The notes beneath the pieces are model-generated. The model searched no databases. It was not told where the DNA came from and saw nothing but the letters and a program-made list of their open reading frames with translations. 64,000 nucleotides of DNA, taken from contig BTPG01000005.1 in NCBI GenBank assembly GCA_036245525.1, forward strand, positions 128,035,120 to 128,099,119, given 5' to 3'. The position numbers were made by a program, and so were the translations under genes. The DNA comes from Semisulcospira habei. Its lineage: Eukaryota; Mollusca; Gastropoda; Semisulcospiridae. The number at the start of each line of letters is the position of its first letter. The stretch's first letter is position 1. Shown one piece after another: positions 48,001 through 57,373 of this stretch.

Positions 48001-51000
48001 GCATGCCGCCGGTGTTGGTTTTTTTTTTTTTTTTTTTTTCCACACACGGTCACCCTTAGTAATAATGTTTGGGGGCCTGACTCCTTTCGTCACAGGGGTT
48101 GGTACATATGTTGTTGCTCACCTTAGCACTTGACGGCGGTGAATCTACCTCGTTACTGCACTGCTAGATTGCAGACGTGCAGTTTGGTACCTCGCTTCCG
48201 TCATGACGTATTCGTCTTTTGTGTACATATGTTGTTCCCTCGCCTTAGCGCTTGGCGGCAGTGGGCCTGCTTGCTTACTGCACGGCTAGTTGTCGGCATG
48301 CAGTTTGCAGACCTGTTTACCCAAGAATACACTTTTTGGAGAAACTGACAACTCACTGGCTTGGGAATAATTACACATGTGAGGTCCAAAGTACACAATT
48401 AGTCAGTTGAAAGTACACTGACTACACCCAGGGGGTAAACAGGTCTGAGTTTGGTACCTCGCTTCTGTCATGACATGTTTGACTTTTGCTACATATGTTG
48501 GTTGCTCACTTTAGTGCTTGAGGGCAGTGAGTCTACCTTCTTGCTGCACTGCTGGCGTGCAGGCTTGACAGTCTGTTACCCCGCTTGGTGCTTGTGTGTT
48601 TTGTTGTTACGAAGGTTACCTTTCGTGGCTTAGTCCCACAGGACTCGCCCGCAGGCCTTCGGGTGTTATCTGTTGCAGGGATGCGCTACCCATTCACACA
48701 GATGACAGTGGCTAGTTCAGCCCCCAGGGGTCTTTCGCCTCTGCACCGGATGCCCCGCCGACCATGCTTGCTTTGCAAGCGATCGGCACCGGTTTAGGCG
48801 CCTTCCAGACACTGCGGGTTTCCGCACGACAACGGACTGCCCTGGGAGAGAAGCCACACCGGATGTTGCGACTAGTGCGCGAACATGGATCGTGGAGGCC
48901 GCTGCCAGGGGGAGCGCACGGGAACAGCCTCTGGCAAGGCCCGCTCGGAAAAACAATTACGCACACGTTTGACGTCTTAGGACGTTGCAGTACACTACCA
49001 CCTTGAGAGGACAAGCAGCTTCTCGGCTGTAAGCCCCAGCCCGGCTGCTACTGGTAGGTGTGTTCTTCATGTCCAGGCAGCGCCCATTGGGACTAGGCCT
49101 GTCTTCCGACACGGGAGGTGCCTCCTACCACATTGGGATGATTGCGTCACCTGGCCTCAGCAGCGCGGATGGCAGCATTGAAGCGTCTGCAGGCGGGAGC
49201 GACCTATGCTGTTGGTGCTTGAAGGATCCCGTTCCGCCCCGATGAAGAGGGGCATGCCGATGTCCTTCACGCAAGGCAGATGTTCCGGTGGCCGTCGGAC
49301 AACCACTGGGTCGGGTCTTCTATGCGCAGGATGTGGATACGCCTTCTAACGTATCCTTGGCACCGGTCGCTTGAGACCAGGACGTCCCTGTGGGAATCCC
49401 CACACCGGATTCAGTGGACTAGTGCACGAAGTGGGCCTGGATCGATGAGGCCGCTTCCAGGAGGGAGCGCGCCCGGACTAAGACTTCCAAGAAGCCATGT
49501 CCACTATCTGCCCCACTTGTCTCCAAGAAGCCCGCGGGATCCCGCTGGGGGGCCCCCTTACCGGCAAGAAAGCCCGCCTCCCTCGGAGCCCGGCTCAGAG
49601 ACATTCACGTGCACGTCCAGGGACTCTAGTAAGAATGCTCGTCTCCAAGGAAGCGGAGACTACTATCAACACAGTTCCGGGCCACCTCTCGTCCCGCTCG
49701 CTCTGCGCGGCGCCAGAGTAGGGACCACTATCGGACTGCTGAGGACATGCAAGCTATGCGGAGGCTTCCAGTGGCCGTCGGATAACCATACAGTCTGTCT
49801 CCTGTGCGCTGGGTGTGCTTCCGACCACTCTTGTAACGTCTGTGCTACCTGGCCGGAGCTGCGATGGTCTAATCTCTGGAACTTTAGAGGAGGGAGACTC
49901 CTACCCTCTCGGGTACTTGAAGATTGCCGAGACGCCTTCCGCTGTGCCCCCGGCACCGGACGTGCGAGACCAGCTGGATCCGACACAGAAAACGCCACTG
50001 AGTAATCGAGGGATTAGTGCAGTGTGGGAGTTCGACCGTCAAGACCGCCTCCGTTAGAGAGCGCGCCCGGATACAGCTGGTGGAAAGAACCCGCCTCTCC
50101 CAAGAGCCTGGTTTGGTGGGACGCTCGTGGCGTCCCTCCTCCACCGTCGTTCCCCACTCGTCTCTGAAGAAGCCGCCGGGATCCCGCTGGGGGTCCCCTG
50201 GCCGGCAAGAAACCCGCCTCTCCCAAGAGCCTGGTTCACAGAGACATTCACGCACTCGTCCGGAACCTCCTGGTTGTGAAGAACGCAGACACAGGGATTC
50301 TACTCGACGTTATCGCTCTCCCTCGCAAGATCATAAGAGGACCTTCATGCTCGGGTGCTTGGAGTTGCCCAAGACGCCTTCCGCTGTGCCCCCGGCACCG
50401 GACGCGCGAAACCAACTTGATCCGACACAGAAGACGCCACTTGAGTATTCAACGGATTAGTGCACAGAAACCCGCCTCTCCCAAGAGCCTGGTTCGTTCC
50501 CCACTCATCTCTGGCCGCAGGGATCCCCTTGCCGGCAAGCAACCCGCCTCTCCCAAGAGCCTGGTTCACAGAGACTTACACGCACTCGTCCGGATCCTCC
50601 TGTTCGCGAGGATCGTAGGCGCTGGGATTCTACTCACCGTTATCGCTCTGCTTCGCAAGATCGTAGGAGGACCTTCTCCACTCATCGTTCGACGGATCAG
50701 GACTCCCTCGACTGGTTTCGCCTTCTTCGCGTTCCTCATCTCGTTCGGACTCCCGTTCGTCCCGTTCCTCTTCCCATCGACCGGCCACTTCCCCTTCCCT
50801 CGTCCTCTCCGTTCCGTTCCTCCTCGTCGCAGCCGTTCTCCTCGTCGGAACCCGCCGTCGGCAAACGGGAGAACCTCGCCGCGTCGCTCCGTCTTCTCTC
50901 TCCCCTTCGGAGGGAGTCTTCGACCTGCGGTTCGCCGTCAGCGGGATTCCCTCCCTCGGAGCCCTCCTCGGTCGCCGGTTCCAGACAGCGGGACTTTGAC

Positions 51001-54000
51001 ACCCTGAGTTTGACGGCTGACGACCCCTCGGACTGGTTGCTCGGACGTCTCAGCCGTTTCTCCTCTTCCTCTTCTTCGGCTTCCAGTGCTGCGGTTCCAT
51101 CAGACCTGTTCTTCTGCGCGGATGGACACTCGGCCGGCGCTGGACGGGACATCCAAGCTCATCGCCGCCGCCCTGCTGCGGAAGTTGCCCGGCATCGCCC
51201 CTTGACTCACCGGGGGTTCTCATCCATCGTGGACACTGGGGAACCAAGGCGCAGCCCCTTCTCCCTGACGTCTAACCATCTCGACAACTCTCGTTGGGCA
51301 CCCGGGGGGTGCCGTACTTCGGACAGGTGGTACCGCTTGGCTGTGCTCGGGGTGGAGGCCTAGCCACTACACGGAGTCGAATCTACTCACCTTAGTCGTC
51401 TCTAAGCCCGGCTGCTCAAGCTACGCTTCCTACTTCCGTGATTCTTCTCGAGGTCCAACCCTCCGACCTTCGGACTTCGCGGACAAGAGCGTGCTTAGCT
51501 TGGATCTGACGCGGACTACTAGGCCTGCTTCTTCTGCTCGTGGGGGGAAGGATAGGTCACAGGAGCTTCTCCTCTTCGGCTACGCGACAGCGGAGGTGTA
51601 CTTCCAGGATCAGGGCAGCTGGCGATCCTCCGACCAGTGCATACCCCCTACCCTGGTGCTTGGGGAAAGAACTTCATCTCCCTCCGTGCGTGACGCTACC
51701 TGGACCGACGGTAGATCTGGGCCAGTCTTCCCTGGTGGGACCAGTGGCTACACACGGAATACACCAGGACACCTTCGGAGGATCGGCGCATGAGACCAGG
51801 ATGATCCTACGTTTTCAGTGGACTGGGGCACAGGATGGGGCCTTGACCGAGGCCGCTACCTGGACGGAGCGAGCCCGGACACAGCTTTTGAGAAGCAGAG
51901 AACTCGCCTCACAGAGCCCAGTTCAGAGAGTCGCGCTTGGCGACGTCCCACGTACAATCTCGGTACCCACTCGTCTCCAAGTAAGCCGCCGGGATCCTGC
52001 TGGGGGTCCACTTGCCGGCAGGAACCCGCCTCTCCTCAGAGCCCGGGTTGGAGAGACTTACACGCGCTCGTCCGGAGCCTCCTGTCGACTCCCCTCGGGA
52101 GGAGTCATCGAATGCTACGTCTTGCCCTTGCAGCCATACGGCGCTGAGGGATGTTGCCGTGGTGGATTGGTTAACGAGCTTCAGGAGCTACGCCTCACCC
52201 TGTCTGCCTACAGTTCGAGGGAACAATTACGTACAGCTCCTCTCGGACCATACCTTACCTGGACCGCCGCGCCTTGGTCCACAGGTTCACCTTGCGCCCA
52301 CTTACGGGGCGCTATTCCACCAGGAGACCACGTAGCAAATCCCTGTACAAGCCTCACGGGTGCCTACGACATAGCCGTTCGCTTCGGACGCGCTTGCCTC
52401 TTTGCCGGTTCCGGCAGCACTGACGCTACATGCCGGACGTTCTTCCTGGTTAAGCTCAGTCATACGTTCTGAATTACAGGACCCCTCCCTCAGGGAGGTT
52501 AGAGGCTACAGGTACGTTATCAAGGCACTTGCAGGGCCACGAACGTCACATTCGTCAGGGACTGTACTGTCTTGCACTTCGTGGCTACTGGAGGCTGGCG
52601 GGCAGGATGACTTCGCCCGCCTCGATTGCAGAGCTCTGCCAGGCCAGAGAGACTCCTCGCTCTGGTGGAGGCCTTTTTGCGGGGGGCACAACTCCCTCAT
52701 GGCGCCTCAGCGCCGTAGGTATTCACCTACCTAGGGTCGTCGGGAGTTTGCGTTAGGGAGGACGGCCCTTGGGCCCTAAGGTGTGCTGGAGCGCGGCACC
52801 CACCTCCTGTTCGCAATTCTTCCATTCAGTCATGTCATCGGTAATGTTTTTGAAGAAACAAATTCATTTTTCTTTAAAAGGTATTTTTTCGAAAAATACT
52901 TACCGATGACATGACTCAAACGACCCTCCCACCTGCCCCGCTTGCCGCTCGTGCGCCAAGTATCCTGACTGAGGGATTATGGGTACCCGGCTTCCGGGTG
53001 GTGGGTATAGGGAGACAACTCTTGGTCCCCTCGGGGTTCCCCGAGTGCCTCCCGGGTTGTGTCTTAACACAACTGGCTCTTAGGCTAGAATGAGTAAGTA
53101 GTAGACACTTCCATTCAGTCATGTCATCGGTAAGTATTTTTCGAAAAAATACCTTTTAAAGAAAAATGAATTTTTATCCTGAATTAGGATGTCTTCAGGT
53201 TTCAGTATATGACTTTGAATTTTTTGTTTACAAATCTTCTCTAAAAGCGCTGGGAAAAAAAAAAGTGAATCGGGTCAAAGAAGTGACATGGTATGTAGGT
53301 CGATCCATCTGCAAGACATTCTCCAGAATCACTGCAGCTGCTGAGATTTACTCAGTTGGTCTCCTCAGATCAAGAGAATCATCCGCATTGACCCTTTCGC
53401 AGTTGAGAAGAATTGATCAGGGTCCAACTGCAAGAGACACAAATCCAAATGAGCCCCTGCAGTTGCAGATTTATTCCTCTTGCTGACACCAGTTTGTAGC
53501 TGTGTTCTTTGGATGGCTGGCGCTCTTCGTCGTAACTAGCAGATACACAGTGTGAGTTTACTGGAAGTGAAGGGGTTAGGCTAGCTAAGCGGACTGCACA
53601 TTTCGTCCTTAACCCATAAAACCCCACAGCCACAGATCCCAAATTTTGGAGGTGTCACTTAACAACCACATGCCAATTGGAGGAGATGTATTGACCATGA
53701 CAATTCAAGGGTAGTGCCAGATTAGCTGAATCTGGAACTACCCTTGAATTATCATGGTCAACCTATCTGATCTCCTGCTGCAGGGTGTTTGAGCTAAATG
53801 GTTTAGTTAATTATAGTATTTTCTTTAGTTAGTGGTTGTCTGAACTGACTGTGATTCAGACAGAACTTCTGCTGTGTTCAAATGAGAAAGAAGATCGTGG
53901 TGGTGTTTTTTTCAGAGCGCTGTACATCATCGATGACAAGGGCAACCTACGTCAGATTACCATGAATGACCTGCCCGTGGGACGCTCTGTGGACGAGACA

Positions 54001-54387
54001 CTACGTCTGGTGCAGGCCTTCCAGTTCACGGACAAACACGGTGAAGGTACGTGGCATATTTCTTTAACCCTTTTCATCCCAATACACTATTGCTTGAAAT
54101 AAATTTGAATATGATAGTTCAAGGGTGGTGCCAGAATAACTTGGTGCCCGAGGTCTAAGCTATTCTGGCACCATCCTTGAACTAAAACGGTTGATCTGTC
54201 TCCAAATGTATAATGTAACCTTTGTAGGACATTAAGCAAATTTGTTTAAAGTCAGTGTCAGGATGTAATAGGTTAATATCATAAGTACTTTGGTATTTCA
54301 GTGTGCCCTGCTGGCTGGAAGCCCGGCTCGGACACCATCAAGCCAAGCGTGAAGGAGAGCAAGAACTACTTCTCCAAAGCCAACTGA
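41181..54387 (+). CDS. PRDX1: Typical 2-Cys peroxiredoxin (PRDX1/2 type), complete
   Basis: Five coding exons (41181-41323, 46276-46392, 46803-46925, 53916-54046, 54302-54387) total 600 nt and encode 199 residues, the usual length. The enzyme reduces hydrogen peroxide and organic peroxides in the cytosol with electrons from thioredoxin. The peroxidatic Cys52 lies in PLDFTFVC (Pro45, Thr49, Cys52), the conserved Arg is residue 128 (AFR), and the resolving Cys173 lies in VCPAGW. GGLG (95-98) and the C-terminal YF (194-195) are both present; in eukaryotic enzymes these make the active site sensitive to overoxidation, which allows peroxide signalling. Introns are phase 2, 2, 2 and 1, all GT..AG. 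The ATG has a good context (AGACCATGGCC). Invertebrate genes of this type cannot be assigned strictly to vertebrate PRDX1 or PRDX2. Intron 3 is enlarged by a 6 kb retroelement. Confidence 0.97.
41380..41672. repeat. Dispersed repeat R1, copy 2 (PRDX intron 1)
   Basis: Matches 226-640; lacks the internal duplication found in that copy. Confidence 0.6.
41865..42375. repeat. Diverged direct repeats with GA and TTA microsatellites
   Basis: A unit (AAAGCTAGCTATCCAAAATT, AAATTACGGAC, GGGTCAACCGACTT) at about 41870-41970 recurs diverged at 42262-42372. A GA array (about 41990-42048) and TTA units (42207-42229) lie between. Related CGTTTCCCGCCAAATGTACG at 42508 suggests an R1 relationship. Confidence 0.6.
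42376..43866. other. PRDX intron 1 sequence, unassigned
   Basis: Has a G run near 43014-43029 and a T run near 43097-43120; otherwise nothing recognised. Confidence 0.3.
43867..43941 (+). CDS. Candidate short exon within PRDX intron 1
   Basis: ATG GCG GAC..., 25 codons reading [20 protein letters not shown] then TSGAQ, ending CAG with donor GTAACT in phase 0. The context resembles a first exon, but phase does not match PRDX exon 2 and no partner is found. Confidence 0.18.
44078..44152. repeat. Foldback element, family D
   Basis: TGTGTGCCGGTCTGTGATTT then ACCTTACGGCC pairs with ATAAGGTCCAACATCACAGA then CCAGTACACA. Confidence 0.75.
44250..44980. repeat. Family A element split by a LINE
   Basis: Left half (GCCCCGACGGCCTACAGCAG, GAGATGGATCGACCATG) ends near 44303; the right half (ACCTCCAAAATTTAGGAGTA, GGTCTTGGGGTTAAATGGGT) resumes near 44932. 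Confidence 0.6.
44304..44935 (+). mobile_element. LINE, 3' fragment (CR1/L2-like style)
   Basis: One frame reads [20 protein letters not shown], then [40 protein letters not shown] and [20 protein letters not shown]. This is the well-known C-terminal region of animal LINE polymerases (LHWLPV..RI.YK, P.YL..L, R.LRS, P.WN.LP). It ends in a short 3' region with GAGGTTAGGCGCCATAGCAA and an ATT tail. The insertion is 5'-truncated, within intron 1 of PRDX, and interrupts a family A foldback. Confidence 0.8.
44988..45022. repeat. Half of foldback family E
   Basis: ACCTGTGGCTGCATACACAA followed by GGGGGTTGA. A short duplication, CCGTCTCCCGCTGTGGTATC, follows twice (45040-45086). Confidence 0.5.
45431..45511. 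repeat. Foldback element, family H, near-perfect hairpin
   Basis: 81 bp: 39-bp arms (TTAACTCATTCGCGA, one mismatch, GTACCGCATGGGGATACGCG, GCA) with a 3-nt loop TTT. TTAA at both ends. Single copy in the window. Confidence 0.92.
45655..46035. repeat. Two degenerate family A copies
   Basis: First, an arm at about 45660-45705 (GTGACAGTTCAAGGATGGTG). Second, a decayed copy from TTAACCCATTTAACCCCACT (about 45824) through ACCGAACATAATAACTGGAG to about 46030. Confidence 0.45.
46276..46392 (+). CDS. PRDX1: PRDX exon 2 (peroxidatic Cys52)
   Basis: Acceptor TTGTGTTTCAG; donor GCATG followed by GTGAGA. Encodes [20 protein letters not shown] through HLAW (residues 48-87), holding Cys52 and the second non-catalytic Cys71. 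Confidence 0.97.
46430..46530. repeat. Foldback family G fragment, duplicated arm
   Basis: ACCATCCTTATGAGAGATCA with TGTCATTAAA occurs twice in a row (about 46436-46502), then GACCATCATTTAGGTGG. It is followed by a right-arm scrap of family A (TTCTGGCACCACCCTTGA) at 46520. Confidence 0.5.
46803..46925 (+). CDS. PRDX1: PRDX exon 3 (GGLG motif)
   Basis: Acceptor TTTCTCGCAG; donor TTCAG followed by GTTAGT. Encodes [20 protein letters not shown] through GIAFR (88-128), including GGLG and the start of Arg128. Confidence 0.97.
46985..47062. repeat. Foldback element, family C, diverged
   Basis: ATTTTCATGTGCCCTTGCAG and CCGCATTGGCACATGAATAT then CTATGCCTCTTG. Confidence 0.6.
47128..47255. repeat. 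Left inverted repeat of DIRS-like copy 1
   Basis: Matches the complement of about 52972-53095 almost base for base. Confidence 0.85.
48095..48580. repeat. ~135-bp tandem repeats in the leader of copy 1
   Basis: ACATATGTTGTT..CTCACCTTAGCRCTTGRCGG, CTACTGCACTGCTAG and TTTGGTACCTCGCTTCYGTC recur three times; the last two are separated by a small inserted element (48308-48447). Confidence 0.75.
48308..48447. mobile_element. 140-bp TIR element (MITE) inserted in copy 1
   Basis: Ends CAGACCTGTTTACCC and GGGTAAACAGGTCTG are inverted repeats of 15 bp. The insertion is flanked by AGTTTG on both sides (48302-48307, 48448-48453), a 6-bp target duplication, and it interrupts a tandem repeat. A relative is at 61317-61521. 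Confidence 0.8.
49735..51010 (+). pseudogene. DIRS-like ORF1 (gag-like) remnant, zinc knuckle and Ser/Arg-rich part
   Basis: Near 49745-49880 one frame reads [20 protein letters not shown] then [20 protein letters not shown]: paired cysteines and a histidine in the C..C..D.H..C..C.G..H..C..C arrangement typical of DIRS ORF1. The same motif with two W-to-stop changes is in copy 2 (minus strand, about 62900-63010), showing that it was once protein. From about 50,700 a Ser/Arg/Pro-rich region follows (SSSSSSASS), frames shifting repeatedly. Internal direct repeats (GCCGGGATCC..CCGGCAAGAAACCCGCC) occur at about 49500, 50140, 50500 and 51970. Confidence 0.5.
52360..52830 (+). pseudogene. Possible tyrosine recombinase C-terminal remnant
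   Basis: This part is conserved between copies (here TGCAGGGCCACGAACG, GGCTACTGGAGG; minus strand in copy 2 at 59290-59560). In copy 2 it reads AVRNWAALIVAIGG, and both copies contain SWRLSAV followed by YTFL or FTYL, reminiscent of the A.R.WA..A...G and W.S...F...YL segments that close DIRS recombinases. Frames are broken and the catalytic Tyr cannot be fixed. This remains an inference. Confidence 0.3.
52869..53167. repeat. Right terminal module of copy 1
   Basis: About 300 bp that itself has inverted ends of about 50 bp: ATTCATTTTTCTTTAAAAGG, TATTTTTTCGAAAAATACTT, ACCGATGACATGAC and their complements at the right. It contains the right copy of the large inverted repeat. Confidence 0.85.
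53380..53580. repeat. Family C element, decayed
   Basis: CAAGAGACACAAATCCAAAT, GAGCCCCTGCAGTTGCAG and ATTCCTCTTGC; right end AGTGAAGGGGTTAG. Confidence 0.5.
53608..53810. repeat. Foldback element, family A (PRDX intron 3)
   Basis: CTTAACCCATAAAACCCCAC left end, GAGCTAAATGGTTTA right end; hairpin of ATTGACCATGACAATTCAAG with its complement and a very short loop. Confidence 0.75.
53916..54046 (+). CDS. PRDX1: PRDX exon 4
   Basis: Acceptor GTGTTTTTTTCAG, donor GGTGAAG followed by GTACGT. Encodes [20 protein letters not shown] then [20 protein letters not shown] and HGE (129-171). Confidence 0.97.
54064..54276. repeat. Foldback element, family A (PRDX intron 4)
   Basis: TTAACCCTTTTCATCCCAAT and TGTAATAGGTTAA ends. 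Fills almost the whole 255-bp intron, starting 18 bp after the exon. Confidence 0.85.
54302..54387 (+). CDS. PRDX1: PRDX exon 5 (resolving Cys173)
   Basis: Acceptor TTGGTATTTCAG. Encodes [20 protein letters not shown] then KNYFSKAN and TGA. Confidence 0.97.
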
Positions 54388-54579
54388 ACACTGAAGCCAC
54401 AGTCACCTGCCGGAGAGATTCATCCACTAGAAAATCATGTCAGCCGCTGCCAGAAGCAGGTCATCTGCTGCTGGAGAATTTCATCCGCTTGAAGCCTGCC
54501 GTGTACTGTGCAAAGGTGATTTTAAAGTTCCCCAGGGAAACACTATGATTACCTATTTTTGCATGGTATATGGGGGGCT

Positions 54580-54680
54580 TTAACCGCTTTACTGCTACCG
54601 ACAATACCACTCGGTGGAAAAAGACGCTCTTTGTCTTTTCCGCTGAGCGGCATATTGTCGGTACCATTCAAGGGGTTGAA
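54580..54680. repeat. Foldback element, family K
   Basis: TTAACCGCTTTACTGCTACC then GACAATA..CCGCTC pairing with the right half GAGCGGCATATTGTCGGTAC; the right end is CAAGGGGTTGAA (TTAA decayed). Confidence 0.65.
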
Positions 54681-54799
54681 AGTCGTCCGTTGTTGGATGG
54701 ATTATATCTGCTGCCAGAGAATTGCATCGGCTGCTGGAGCACTCATGGCAAAATGGTTTCTTACCCTGCTCTTGTGCATGCAGCCACTGGTACTATGCG

Positions 54800-54917
54800 T
54801 TAACTTATTCAAGGCACACACACAGCATTAGCTGCGGAAGAGTTGTATAGCGTTGCCTCTGGCAACGCTATACAACACTTCCGCAGCTATTGATGTGCAG
54901 CGCCTTGAATAAGTTAA
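54800..54917. repeat. Foldback element, family I
   Basis: TTAACTTATTCAAGGC, GCTGCGGAAG, TTGTATAGCGTTGCC pair with GGCAACGCTATACAA, CTTCCGCAGC and GCCTTGAATAAGTTAA. TTAA both sides; single copy. Confidence 0.88.
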
Positions 54918-54919
54918 CC

Positions 54920-54980
54920 TCATTGCAGCCACTGGTACTGTTTACAATTTAGGTGGCTGCGCATACACAATGGGATTAAA
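54920..54980. repeat. Foldback element, family E
   Basis: CATTGCAGCCACTGGTACTG then TTTACAATTTAGGTGGCTGC and GGGATTAA. Confidence 0.6.
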
Positions 54981-55460
54981 TTCTCATTTTGCCGTGAAAT
55001 GCTTCAGCAGCCAAAGGGGTAAACCAGTGACTACTCTCCACCATAAATTTTGTTCCAAATAGTTTTTGTAGCTGGTCGATCATTTATGAGATTTTTAGAT
55101 CTCTGCCGCTTCCTTTACTGTCGTCAGGCTAGTGAATCTTGATTTTGTGTAAAATGCTCTGGCTTGAAGTCTTCGTTACGAGTATTCAGTGAGGGTGCGC
55201 TTTTTGTAGTGTATACATTTTTGTGGTAACTCACTTTGCTCTGTTTAGAGGAATACGGTACTGATTTTGACAACTCGTATCATGAGACAGTTGGGTGGAT
55301 TTGTTGGAAATACATTTTGGAATGCTATGCTTGATATTTCAGTTAGACATATCAGGTGTACAATCATGAAAAGTAGTTCTGTGAATTTTGATTCCTGAGA
55401 TTAGATCAACTGAGATTTTGAGCATGTACATGAACAGTGTTACATCTGTTATGATTTTCA

Positions 55461-55548
55461 TTAACCTTTGCATGTCGGTAGCGGTTTTAGTCGCAATGAT
55501 TCCTGCAGGAATCGTGACTAAAACTGCTATTGACACGCAAAGGGTTAA
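55461..55548. repeat. Foldback element, family B
   Basis: TTAACCTTTGCATGTCGGTA left; GACACGCAAAGGGTTAA right; TAGTCGCAATGATTC and GAATC..GTGACTA arms. TTAA on both sides. Confidence 0.88.
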
Positions 55549-55945
55549 CTTTTTGGCTGTTGGTAGCACTTTTTGTCAAGGTGTTTCCTGCCTTACAAAA
55601 AAGGCTGCAGGTAGCCCAAGAGTTAAAAGTATTTGATTGGGTGACACAATTATTATAAATTTATTTTGTGCAGGTATACACAAATGTATTTCTAGGACAA
55701 TTGTTTTATTTTGTTGGATGTACTTACACAACGTAGCTCTTTTTTTCGTTAATGCGTCTTGAGCAAGTATTTTTTTATATTGTCCCCATTGAGCAAAGTA
55801 CAACCAGTTTTCTTTGACATGAATGCGCAAATCTTTGTACATGTAGTTGGTTTTCTAGTCGCCATGTTGTCAGCTTAACAGTCGCTGGACCGTTTAACTG
55901 CTTCGTTATGAAGCCAGTGCTTGACAATTAATTTTCTATTAAGAA
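55549..55945. other. Unassigned 3' UTR/intergenic sequence
   Basis: Nothing recognised beyond a partial family B-like TTGGTAGCACTTTTTGTC near 55560. Confidence 0.3.
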
Positions 55946-56014
55946 TTGAACCCTCTTGTACATGCAGCCAGCAGTAGTTTACAGTACCAGTGGCTGCATG
56001 CAAAAGGGGGTTAA
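55946..56014. repeat. Foldback element, family E
   Basis: TTGTACATGCAGCCAGCAGT then AGTTTACAGTACCAGTGGCT, GCATGCAAAAGGGGGTTAA. Confidence 0.75.
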
Positions 56015-56195
56015 CATACAGGAATATTCTTTCACATGACTAATACTTGTGTGAAATGACTTGGCTTCCGAGTTCAAATTTGTGTTATTCTGTCCACCGT
56101 TTTGTCGGCTCTTCCCATCACAGATGAAGCAGAGAATCTGAACGACAAAACTATTGTATCAAATGTCAAAAATCAAACGAGGTTCTGTGCGACGA

Positions 56196-56201
56196 AATAA
56201 A
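56196..56201 (+). promoter_or_regulatory. Poly(A) signal, likely for PRDX
   Basis: AATAAA, followed within 25 nt by a long TG run (56221-56252), which acts like a GU-rich downstream element. Confidence 0.45.
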
Positions 56202-56215
56202 TCTTTCGGAACACT

Positions 56216-56217
56216 AA

Positions 56218-56253
<36 letters not shown>

Positions 56254-56300
56254 TAAAGGAGAGATGGTGTGTGTCGGAGAGGGAGAGCATATGTGTGTGA
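56216..56300. repeat. TG microsatellite and TG-rich flank
   Basis: TG array at about 56221-56252 with a looser TG-rich continuation. Confidence 0.9.
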
Positions 56301-56514
56301 GACGATGTGTATATCAATGAAACTATTATTTATTTAGCATCATCATGATCATAGACATGCCCATTTTTCAAACCTGCCATTGTGGTTGAGAGTATGAGTG
56401 GTGTGTGTGTGACTGTTGGATACACATTTATTTTTTCACATGGGCATGTTCTAGAAATGTTGATGTAAGAAATGGTACCGATTCCTGCACCAGTTCCTTT
56501 TCCAGCACCAAGTT

Positions 56515-56595
56515 TTCCACAGTTTAAGGGTGTTGCCTGAACAGCTTGGCACCTCCAGGTGCCAAGCTGTTCTGGCAACACCCTTAAACTTCAGA
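56515..56595. repeat. Foldback element, family A-related
   Basis: AGTTTAAGGGTGTTGCCTGA then ACAGCTTGGCACCT pairs with AGGTGCCAAGCTGTTCTGGC then AACACCCTTAAACT. A clean hairpin with changed sequence, probably a sub-family. Confidence 0.8.
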
Positions 56596-56599
56596 AAAC

Positions 56600-57140
56600 A
56601 TGGTGCATGAGTGACGGAAACAAACAAAGACATCAGGTGTGCATGCGAACACTCTGGTCCTCTTGCAACAGATGAGTAGTCCATAAAACATAAAAACAGC
56701 TTAGCAACACACCCATATCAGGGCAGCACATGGAGATCAAAGCATCGGAGAAAGGACAGAAACTAGTAAGAGAAAAGCGACCAGACTTTAAACCTCCCTG
56801 GGTACACAGTACCAGTTGTGAAAAAAGATTTAGTCAACTAGTGCACAGTAAGAAATTACTTTTAGTCTGGCAGCTACAGCAGAGTTGTGTGTGATATGAA
56901 CTACGCAATTACAATGCATGAGTAATGCTGTGAGTGGAAGATGGGACATGTCTAACCACACGTACAAACCTGAAGTGATCACAACCATGTTGCAAAAAAT
57001 AAATCATATACACTACACACACGAGGTTAAAAAAAACACCCTAAGGATATGTTCCGAGAGGTGGGTTGAGCTAATTTTTTCTCTGGAAAGGGGGGGAGGG
57101 GGGGGGGGGGCCTCGAACAGCATAAAGAAGTTGACAAGGC
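56600..57140. other. Unassigned sequence
   Basis: A G run near 57090-57110; no gene. Confidence 0.3.
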
Positions 57141-57143
57141 CTT

Positions 57144-57216
57144 TTAACCCCCAATGTGCATGCATGCAGCCAACTACTGTAAACAGCACTGGAGGTTGCA
57201 TGCACAGTGGGGTTAA
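57144..57216. repeat. Foldback element, family E
   Basis: TTAACCCCCAATGTGCATGC left, TGCATGCACAGTGGGGTTAA right; centre ACTACTGTAAACAGCACTGG. TTAA on both sides. Confidence 0.85.
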
Positions 57217-57373
57217 GGAAGTGTCCATGTTCATGTGATTTATTGGTGACCAGAAAACCCTACGAGTTACCAATAGTTCCAATGACTAACAATGCAGGCT
57301 AAGTAATTTTCATTTGAAATTTTTATCACAAGCCATCCTTCCCCTAAAGTTCAGGAAAAAGAACAAAGCTTTG

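Larger units (their letters stand above)
47070..53167 (+). mobile_element. GC-rich retroelement with inverted ends, DIRS-like, copy 1 (PRDX intron 3)
   Basis: A block of about 6.1 kb, far more GC-rich than its surroundings, has inverted end repeats of about 180 bp. CTAGCCTAAGAGCCAGTTGT, AACCCGGGAGGCACTCGGGG and AGAGTTGTCTCCCTATACCC near 47140-47250 return as complements near 52980-53095. The outer TACCGATGACATGAC phrase occurs four times in total. The interior keeps two hallmarks of DIRS retroelements: an ORF1 zinc-knuckle followed by a Ser/Arg-rich region, and a 3' stretch with a possible tyrosine-recombinase tail. I found no intact reverse transcriptase, and frames are broken, so the copy is defective and much of the polymerase gene may be deleted. 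A related copy lies at 58925 onwards in the opposite orientation. Confidence 0.6.
54388..56215 (+). other. PRDX 3' untranslated region (putative)
   Basis: From the stop to the first good poly(A) signal, AATAAA at 56196-56201. It would carry several foldback elements (54580-56014). An earlier cleavage site cannot be excluded. Confidence 0.4.

Noticed and set aside
49280..50005. 241-codon open frame
   Set aside because: GC-rich retroelement sequence keeps several frames open; only the C-terminal part holds the cysteine motif, and the rest is not protein-like.
51540..52472. 310-codon open frame, longest in the window
   Set aside because: Overlaps other long frames in the same GC-rich element, no domain recognisable; the corresponding region of copy 2 is not open in the same frame.
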